A DNA stretch of 53,458 bases from NCBI GenBank assembly GCA_012517205.1, contig JAAYVL010000098.1, positions 1 through 53,458 on the forward strand, in the 5' to 3' direction. Shown here in pieces: positions 47,732 through 53,458 of the stretch. The stretch comes from Verrucomicrobiota bacterium (GTDB lineage: Bacteria > Verrucomicrobiota > Verrucomicrobiia > Limisphaerales > UBA8199). The notes under the pieces were generated by a model. That model was not told the DNA's origin, did not search any database, and worked only from the letters and a program-made list of their open reading frames with translations. The translations under genes and the position numbers were made by a program. Numbering within the stretch: the stretch's first letter is position 1; every line of letters begins with the position of its first letter.

Positions 47732-49996
47732 TCAACTGGTCAGGATGCCGCCCTGGCTGGCGTTGCTGACCAGCTTTTGATAACGCGCCAGCCAGCCGGA
47801 CAGGTCGCGCTTGACGGGCTGCCAGGTTTTCTTGCGCTGCGCCAGTTCCGCTTCCGGCAGGACCACGTCCAGGCGGCGATTGGGGAAATCAATGCGCAGG
47901 CGGTCGCCCTCGCGCAACAGCCCGATGGGGCCGCCTTCGGCCGCCTCGGGCGAGATGTGCCCGATGCAGGCGCCGGACGTGCCGCCGCTGAATCGGCCGT
48001 CGGTGATCAGGGCGACCTTATCCCCGAGGCCCATCCCGACAATATAGCTGGTGGGGGAGAGCATTTCCTGCATGCCCGGGCCGCCGCGCGGGCCTTCGTT
48101 GCGGATGACCACCACGTCGCCCGCCTTGACTTTGCCGGCGAGGATGCCGGCGCAGGCGTCCTCCTGGCTTTCAAAGATCACGCACGGACCTTCAAAAACA
48201 AAGTTCGGCCCGCAGTATTGCTTGAATTCGTCGCTGATGCCCGCGGTCTTGACCACGCAGCCTTCGGGCGCAATCCCGCCGTAAAGGATGGCCAGGCCGC
48301 CGTCGGCGGTGTAAGCGGTTTCCCGGGTGCGGATGCAATCCCGGGCATTGAACAGGAACGCCGGATCGTAAGGCATCAGGCCCGAGGGTTGGGCGGCTTT
48401 GATCGCCTCCGGCCGGTAATCGTGCTCCAACCGCTGAATCTGCCAATCTTGCAACCCCGGGGCGCGCAACAGGCAGTGCGCCTGCTTGGCGGCGCCTTTG
48501 CCGTATTTCCAGATGATCAGCAGCGGCGTTCCGTCGAGCTGGCCCAGTTCGGCGCGCAACAGGCCTTTCGCCCCGGCCAGGGCTTGCTTGAGTCCGGCCT
48601 CGATCGCCGCCGGGCCTTTCCAGGTGGTGGTTTCGTCCACCTGCAATTCCCCCTCCGCGCTGAACAGGGCGGCGATGGCGGCGGCATCGCCCGCGTTGAA
48701 ACCGGCGGCGAAGCGCCAAAGCGTTATGCCGCGCGGGTCGCCGGGGAAAAAGAGCAAGGGTTTGGGCGCCAGGTTGCCGCTCACCGTGCGCGCGGCGTGG
48801 CCGAGCTTGTCGGCCGGGTCCACCACAATGGCCGAGCAGCCGGAAATCCGCGCCGTTTTCGCCCAGCGAACGCACTTTTCCGAGCGCACGTCCCATTCGT
48901 CAATGTTTTCGCCCAGGGTCTTGCCGGTGACCGTTTTGCAGCTCAGGGTGAGCGCGCCCATGCGTTTGAGTTCGCCCAGAATCGTATGAATGCCGCCGGC
49001 CCGGTGCACGTCCTGGACATGGTAATTCGAGGAGGGCGACACCTTGCAAAGACAGGGCACGCGGCGCGAAATGTCGTCAATGCGCTTGATGTCGTAGGCG
49101 ATGCCGGCCTCGCGCGCAATGGCCAGCGTGTGCAGGATGGTATTGGTCGAACCGCCCATCGCCACATCGAGGGCGATGGCGTTGTCAAAGGCTTCCAGCG
49201 TGGCGATGTCGCGCGGCTTGAGGTCGGCCTCGACGAGTTTGAGGATCGCGCGGGCCGCGCGCTCGTAGAGGGCTTCGCGTTCTTTGGAAACGGCGAGGAT
49301 GGTGCCGTTGCCCGGCAGCGCCATGCCAAGCGCCTCGCTGAGGCAGTTCATGGAGTTGGCGGTGAACATGCCCGAACAGGAACCACAGGTCGGGCAGGCG
49401 CTTTGCTCCAGGTGCTGCAAGTCTTGCCGGGAGATCTTGCCCGCCTGCAATTCGCCCACGCCTTTGAACACCGAGACAAGGTCGGAGGATTGCGTGGCCG
49501 GGCGCAGGTGGGGCGGCAGGGGATCATCCGCCGCCTGCTGGTCAATGCCGGCCACCATCGGGCCGCCGCTGACGAAAATCGTCGGGATATTCAGCCGCAT
49601 GGCCCCCATGAGCATGCCCGGCACGATCTTGTCGCAGTTGGGGATGCAGATCATGCCGTCGAAACAATGCGCGCGGACCATGGACTCCACGCAGTCGGCA
49701 ATCAGTTCCCGGGACGGCAGCGAATACTTCATGCCGCCGTGGCCCATGGCGATGCCGTCGTCAATGCCGATGGTGTTGAAGATGAACGGCACGCCGCCGG
49801 CCGCGCGGACCAGGCGCTTGATCAGCAGGCCCACCTCATTGAGATGGACATGCCCCGGAACGCAATCAATGTAGGAATTGCTGATCGCAATGAACGGCTT
49901 GTCCCAGTCCGCCTCGGATTCAATGGCGCCGGTGGCCCGCAGCAGCGAGCGATGCGGAGCGCGTTCAAAGCCTTTCTTAATGGTGTCAGAGCGCAT
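47732..49996 (-). CDS. ilvD: Dihydroxy-acid dehydratase with an inserted SnoaL/NTF2-like domain
   Basis: A 754-residue IlvD, which dehydrates 2,3-dihydroxy acids in branched-chain amino acid synthesis. Fe-S cluster cysteines are Cys121 (IPNCDK) and the [17 protein letters not shown] group (201-207). The C-terminal half has [37 protein letters not shown] and [10 protein letters not shown]. Length exceeds E. coli IlvD (616) by about 140 residues, all in one place: between IDEWDV (about 370) and [10 protein letters not shown] (about 553). The insert holds a compact segment (about 427-531) with the SnoaL/NTF2 pattern [20 protein letters not shown]...[15 protein letters not shown]...[14 protein letters not shown]...[10 protein letters not shown]. 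The enzyme core is intact, so it is likely active. Confidence 0.93.
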   Translation of the reverse strand: MRSDTIKKGFERAPHRSLLRATGAIESEADWDKPFIAISNSYIDCVPGHVHLNEVGLLIKRLVRAAGGVPFIFNTIGIDDGIAMGHGGMKYSLPSRELIADCVESMVRAHCFDGMICIPNCDKIVPGMLMGAMRLNIPTIFVSGGPMVAGIDQQAADDPLPPHLRPATQSSDLVSVFKGVGELQAGKISRQDLQHLEQSACPTCGSCSGMFTANSMNCLSEALGMALPGNGTILAVSKEREALYERAARAILKLVEADLKPRDIATLEAFDNAIALDVAMGGSTNTILHTLAIAREAGIAYDIKRIDDISRRVPCLCKVSPSSNYHVQDVHRAGGIHTILGELKRMGALTLSCKTVTGKTLGENIDEWDVRSEKCVRWAKTARISGCSAIVVDPADKLGHAARTVSGNLAPKPLLFFPGDPRGITLWRFAAGFNAGDAAAIAALFSAEGELQVDETTTWKGPAAIEAGLKQALAGAKGLLRAELGQLDGTPLLIIWKYGKGAAKQAHCLLRAPGLQDWQIQRLEHDYRPEAIKAAQPSGLMPYDPAFLFNARDCIRTRETAYTADGGLAILYGGIAPEGCVVKTAGISDEFKQYCGPNFVFEGPCVIFESQEDACAGILAGKVKAGDVVVIRNEGPRGGPGMQEMLSPTSYIVGMGLGDKVALITDGRFSGGTSGACIGHISPEAAEGGPIGLLREGDRLRIDFPNRRLDVVLPEAELAQRKKTWQPVKRDLSGWLARYQKLVSNASQGGILTS

Positions 49997-50138
49997 AATA
50001 TTACCTGATTCTCGGCGACCATCGCCGAAAAGTCACGCGGGAAGATAGCAGCTTGCGGCCGCTTTGTCACGCGCCGGGAAGCCGAGGAAAAACATTGCGC
50101 ACCGGGCCGCGCTGCCGCACAGTAGGCTCGAATTGGCC

Positions 50139-50229
50139 GGAGAGATGGCTGAGTGGTTTAAAGCGCACGCCTGGAGAGCGTGAGTGGGCTTATACCCCAC
50201 CCTGGGTTCGAATCCCAGTCTCTCCGCCA
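50139..50229 (+). tRNA. tRNA-Ser (GGA)
   Basis: Acceptor GGAGAGA pairs with TCTCTCC, discriminator G, encoded CCA. Anticodon stem CACGC/GCGTG encloses CTGGAGA with anticodon GGA. A long variable arm (GTGGGCTTATACCCCAC) marks a class II tRNA, and the T-arm is CTGGG-TTCGAAT-CCCAG. All features fit tRNA-Ser reading UCC/UCU. Flanked by ilvD (divergent) and the isomerase-like gene (convergent). Confidence 0.97.
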
Positions 50230-50338
50230 AACACCCAAATCCCCCCCAACCCCGCAACGGGAATCCGCGCGCCGCGCGGGACCGTCCCCGGCCGGAGGCC
50301 GGGCCGCTGCCGTGAATTCCCCGAAGCCCGGCCGCCGC

Positions 50339-51370
50339 TTACGCGCCCATGCCGTCCTCGAAGGAGCCCGCGGCCAGCGGGAAGCACAGATGATCGCGCA
50401 CGTATTGGATGCCGTTGGTGCTCGTGGCATCCACCGCCCGGTAGGCGCTCTCGGCCTCAACGATCAGCGGCGCCGTGCGGGCGCCCATCACCTGGCAATA
50501 CCGCTGCGGGTAGCCGGCGTGAATCAGCAGCTCGACGTAGCGCATCATGTTCAGGTCGCCGGTGGGAATGTCCACAAACTGCATCGCGCGCTTCTGCCAG
50601 TCGCCGTTCATGAACCGCAGCGGCAGGCCCGGCCGGATGACATAGTTCTTCACGTGGCAGGCATAGATGCGGGAGGCCACTTTCAAAAACCGCGTCTCCC
50701 AGCTTTCGCCCTCCCAGCAATGCGACGGGTCGGCGTTGACCGCCAGGCAGGGGTCGCCGGCGCAAATCTCGACCAGCAGGTTGAAATCATCCGCGCACAT
50801 GGCGCCCGTGCCGGGATGAATCTCATGCGCCAGATACATGCCCAGGGACCGGGCATGCTTGCGGATTTTGGCCGTCTTCTTGACGAACCGCTCCTGGCCT
50901 TCCTTGAGCAGGTCGTAATCGCCGCCCTTCCAGAACCCCCACGGGTAGCCGGTGGCCAGTTCCCAGCCAAACGCCACGCCCCAGAACATGGGCACAATCT
51001 TCACTCCCAGCTCCGCGCACAGATCCAGCAGCCGCAGAATATAATCCTCCGCCCATTTCTCGATGCCCTCGGGCGATTGCCTGGCCACGTCGCCGGGAAT
51101 GAACGGGCGAATGGTCGGACTGCCCGTCCACGCCGTCGTATGCACCCAGAACGGGCAGTGCGCCGAAACGCCATCCAGTTTCAGTTTGGCCTTGGCAAAG
51201 GCATTCTTGATCTCTTTGGCGCTCTTGAAGCCTTTATCGCTCTGCAGCATGAAGTTGGATGGCTGCGCCCCCGCCGCCCCGGACTTTTTCGCATAATCCA
51301 GAAATTGCGTCAGACTTTTCGCGCCGTGCTGCGCGCCTTCGATGCTGGGATGAAAACAATGGTTTGCCAT
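50339..51370 (-). CDS. TIM-barrel sugar phosphate isomerase/epimerase family protein
   Basis: A 343-residue AP-endonuclease-2/xylose-isomerase-like TIM barrel. Characteristic metal-site segments: AHEIHPGTGAM with the Glu/His ligands, NADPSHCWEGE with Asp/His, CHVKNYVIR and the late EAES strand. Substrate not decided; relatives isomerise or epimerise sugars and inositols, and many act in polysaccharide breakdown. No signal peptide is seen. It lies back-to-back with a secreted DUF1080 gene across 203 bases, a pairing common in Verrucomicrobiota and Planctomycetota and suggesting a shared glycan pathway. Confidence 0.85.
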   Translation of the reverse strand: MANHCFHPSIEGAQHGAKSLTQFLDYAKKSGAAGAQPSNFMLQSDKGFKSAKEIKNAFAKAKLKLDGVSAHCPFWVHTTAWTGSPTIRPFIPGDVARQSPEGIEKWAEDYILRLLDLCAELGVKIVPMFWGVAFGWELATGYPWGFWKGGDYDLLKEGQERFVKKTAKIRKHARSLGMYLAHEIHPGTGAMCADDFNLLVEICAGDPCLAVNADPSHCWEGESWETRFLKVASRIYACHVKNYVIRPGLPLRFMNGDWQKRAMQFVDIPTGDLNMMRYVELLIHAGYPQRYCQVMGARTAPLIVEAESAYRAVDATSTNGIQYVRDHLCFPLAAGSFEDGMGA

Positions 51371-51573
51371 AGTAGTATCAGAAGTTAAACAGGTTTATTC
51401 ATTGCCGACCACCCAGACAATTACCCCCTCGCGCCGGCGGAGGCAACCCCATTCTTTCGCCGCGCGCGCCGCGCCTTCCGATCGCCGCGGCTCGCCTCGC
51501 CGGCCGGTTTTCGCCTCCCCGTGGCGCTCCTTTTTGCTTGCGCCGCGGGCGCGGCGATTTAGTGTGGTCTCCC

Positions 51574-52212
51574 ATGAAACGAACGCTTCTTTTCGCCTTC
51601 GCATCGGCCGCCTGGCTGGGCGCGGCCGCCACCCTGGCCGCCAGCGAGCTGGAGCCCGGCTTTACGGCGCTCACCGACGGCAAAACCTTCAACGGCTGGC
51701 GGATGTCGGAGGAAAATCAAAACACCTGGACCATTCAGGACGGCGCCTTTGTGGCGAAAGGCAACCGGTGCCACCTCTTCTACGAAGGCGACGGCAAGCC
51801 GTTCAAGGATTTCCATCTCAAGCTGGAGGTGATGACCGGCCCCCAGTCGAACGGCGGCATTTACTTCCACACCCAATACCAGGCAACCGACTGGCCGCGC
51901 GCGGGGTTTGAATGCCAGGTCAACAACACCCACGGCGATTGGATCAAGACCGGCAGCCTCTGGGGCCTCGTCAACATCGGCGTCTCCCTGGTCAAGGATA
52001 ACCAATGGTGGACGCAGGAAATCATTGTCCAGGGCAACAAGGTGACCGTGCTGCTGGATGGCCGGAAGTTGCTGGAATACAACGAGCCCGCCGGCGCCCA
52101 GCCCGGCAAGGATTTCGCGCGCAAACTCAGCCGCGGCACCTTCGCCCTCCAGGGCCACGACCCCAACAGCGTCGTTCGCTACAAGAACATCCGCGTCAAG
52201 CGGCTCGACTGA
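51574..52212 (+). CDS. Secreted DUF1080 (3-keto-disaccharide hydrolase-like) protein
   Basis: A 212-residue exported protein. Signal peptide at 1-23 (LLFAFASAAWLGAAATLAAS). The DUF1080 domain fills the rest: GFTALTDGKTFNGW, WTIQDGAFVAKG, FKDFHLKLEVMTGPQSNGGIYFHTQY, GFECQVNNTHGD, WTQEIIVQGNKVTVLLDGRKLLEYNE and GTFALQGHDPNSVVRYKNIRVKRL. Some members hydrolyse 3-keto-glucosides; others are lectin-like. The start at 51574 is the only one giving a signal peptide. Divergent from the sugar isomerase and convergent with the hydrolase 6 bases away. Confidence 0.9.
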   Translation: MKRTLLFAFASAAWLGAAATLAASELEPGFTALTDGKTFNGWRMSEENQNTWTIQDGAFVAKGNRCHLFYEGDGKPFKDFHLKLEVMTGPQSNGGIYFHTQYQATDWPRAGFECQVNNTHGDWIKTGSLWGLVNIGVSLVKDNQWWTQEIIVQGNKVTVLLDGRKLLEYNEPAGAQPGKDFARKLSRGTFALQGHDPNSVVRYKNIRVKRLD

Positions 52213-52218
52213 GCCGGC

Positions 52219-52776
52219 CTACTTGACCAGCGGCAGAAGCTGCTTGAACTCGGCGGTGCCCGCCCGGCCCAGCAGCTCGAACAGCGCCATCTCCGTGGAC
52301 ACGATGACCGCCCCCGCGGCGCGCATCCGATCCACCCCGGCCCCGTAATTCTCCGGCGTTCGGGACGAGATGGCATCGGCGGCCGCGAAAACCCGAAAGC
52401 CCTCATCCAGAAGGTCCAGGCCGGTCTGCGCGACGCAGACATGGGCCTCGATGCCGCAAAGCAGGACCTCGGAGATTTTCAGCTCCTTCAGCCGGCGGGT
52501 GAACCCGTCCGCGCCGCACGCGCTGAAAGACAGCTTTTCCATCGGCGCAAACCCCGGAATGGCCGCGGCAAGCTCCGGCACCGTCGGCCCCAGCCCTTTG
52601 CGATACTGCTCGGTCACCAAAACCGGCACCCGCAGCACCGCCGCGCCCTTGACCAGGCGCAACGCGTTTTCGCGCACCCGCTCCGGCTGGTAAATAGCCG
52701 GCAGCAGCCGCTCCTGGATGTCCACCACAACCAGGCCGGCATGCGCACGGTCCAAACGGCGAGACGTGTTCGGCAT
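52219..52776 (-). CDS. Isochorismatase-family cysteine hydrolase
   Basis: A 185-residue cysteine hydrolase. The catalytic Asp-Lys-Cys set is visible: VVDIQE near the N-terminus, MEKLSFSAC for the lysine, and LCGIEAHVCVAQT for the nucleophile. The cis-peptide segment is the GIEAHV loop, as in YcaC/nicotinamidase-like members. Likely soluble. Substrate not decided (isochorismate, nicotinamide, N-carbamoyl or peroxyureidoacrylate types). The start at 52776 is preferred; MIV three codons earlier is possible. Confidence 0.87.
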   Translation of the reverse strand: MPNTSRRLDRAHAGLVVVDIQERLLPAIYQPERVRENALRLVKGAAVLRVPVLVTEQYRKGLGPTVPELAAAIPGFAPMEKLSFSACGADGFTRRLKELKISEVLLCGIEAHVCVAQTGLDLLDEGFRVFAAADAISSRTPENYGAGVDRMRAAGAVIVSTEMALFELLGRAGTAEFKQLLPLVK

Positions 52777-52843
52777 AACAATCAAGACTCAATGCTTCCG
52801 GCCCGCCGCCCGGCTTTCCCGGCGGCGGGAACAGTTCCGGATA

Positions 52844-53458
52844 CTACCACAACGCGATGATCCGGGGAAATCTGAACTTTCGGGCAAAGCCAATGATCGA
52901 GAGGGCCGCAGCGGCAGTTTGCATCAGCCTCGCAAAGCCCGAAATTCGAGGATTCAGGATATTATCCACCGCGCGCCATGGACGCGCCTTGGGCGCACCC
53001 TGGAAAAACCCGGCATCCCCAAAGCGACGTACTGCCAGGATGCGCCCACGGTGCGCGCGAAACATGATGGGCAGCTTGCGGAGCGCATACAAGCTGTCGG
53101 GAAAGATGAAATATAACCCGGTTGTATAAAACCAGATAGTGATGGCCATAGAGCCGGTTTGGGAGATGAAAACAGCCTCAAATCGAGGGTAAGGCACTTG
53201 ATTTACAGGGGCTCTGGACTGCCCCATGTTTTTCGAGCCGGATTGAGCCGTTTTTGAGGCTCTCACAAAGCCGTTCCCCAAAGGCTCGGACAGTTGGGGA
53301 TAGAAAGGGCTGCCTAACTTTGCCCGGAAGGGGATGGTCGCCGCCATTTTGCCCGATCGCCGGGGCCAGTTTGTGCTGGCCGTGCAGAGGATCGGCGGTG
53401 ATGAGCTTGCCCTCCAAGACCGGCAGCCCTTCCCGCAGACAATCCGGGCAGGCGCGCA
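52844..53458 (-). pseudogene. Decayed ISAs1-family transposase (runs off right edge)
   Basis: Read inward from the right edge, one frame gives LPVLEGKLITADPLHGQHKLAPAIGQNGGDHPLPGKVRQPFLS, matching the DDE core strand (TAD-LH-Q) and the GGD...K..Q lysine region of ISAs1 transposases. After a frameshift near 53330-53280 a second frame continues to 52844 with weak family echoes: NQVPYPRFEAVF, FRAHRGR and AALSIIGFARKFRFPRIIAL, resembling the C-terminal RGHW.IEN and AALRHFAR parts. Key residues such as the W of RGHW are lost. It is a dead remnant; the 5' half and left end lie outside the window. Confidence 0.68.

Noticed and set aside
47437-47769. Open frame of 110 codons with a signal-peptide-like start
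   Set aside because: It overlaps the 3' end of ilvD, has no ribosome-binding site, and after residue 35 its composition is random and basic.

Overview
The window looks like a chromosomal segment of a Verrucomicrobiota bacterium, probably from the Pedosphaerae/Limisphaerales (subdivision 3) group. This is inferred, not proven. The grounds are the high GC content, weak or absent Shine-Dalgarno sites at many good starts, a DUF1080 secreted protein beside a TIM-barrel sugar isomerase, a FecR protein beside a CHASE2 cyclase, an EF-G paralogue, and small Rhs modules. Most of the window is well-packed housekeeping DNA. The accessory material sits in three places: about 10.5-11.2 kb, 34.7-39.0 kb and the right edge.

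Layout. 1-10.5 kb: the 3' end of a thioredoxin/VKOR-type protein, a secreted parvulin isomerase, a CoA-disulfide-reductase/rhodanese fusion, a secreted class-C-type serine hydrolase, an EF-G-like GTPase, tRNA-Tyr, an FAH-family hydrolase and a large secreted protein with an internal duplication. 10.5-11.2 kb: a gene-free stretch with a large TGTACA-containing hairpin. 11.2-17.9 kb: a LeuC-type dehydratase coupled to an O-antigen-ligase/TPR protein, then a FecR protein with its own promoter and terminator, then a CHASE2 nucleotidyl cyclase. 18-23.3 kb: coaD-yceD-rpmF-plsX-fabH, a small PilZ-like protein and PilT.

23.4-34.7 kb, minus strand: a compact eight-gene run consisting of an ABC-2 permease with an EF-hand-like loop, three consecutive SPFH (HflK/HflC-like) proteins, a P1B metal ATPase, an ABC ATPase, a second ABC permease and an uncharacterised membrane-anchored helical protein. 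The spacing implies one transcript and probably one envelope system. I consider it the best candidate here for an undescribed system.

34.7-39.0 kb is a rearrangement-rich island of lower GC. It holds an orphan Rhs core fragment, a putative lipoprotein, and an Rhs protein whose N-terminus is a DUF4268-type nuclease fragment joined across a frameshift in a six-base homopolymer. It also holds a second copy of the TGTACA hairpin and short dispersed repeats. 39.0-46.8 kb, minus strand: the cell-shape operon mreB-mreC-mreD-PBP2-rodA with an RNase E/G gene at its end and a clear terminator. 46.8-50.2 kb: a possible structured RNA with an intrinsic terminator upstream of mreB, an IlvD carrying an inserted SnoaL/NTF2-like domain, and tRNA-Ser. 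50.3-53.5 kb: a sugar isomerase/epimerase-like protein, a DUF1080 protein, an isochorismatase-family hydrolase, and a decayed ISAs1-family transposase running off the right edge.
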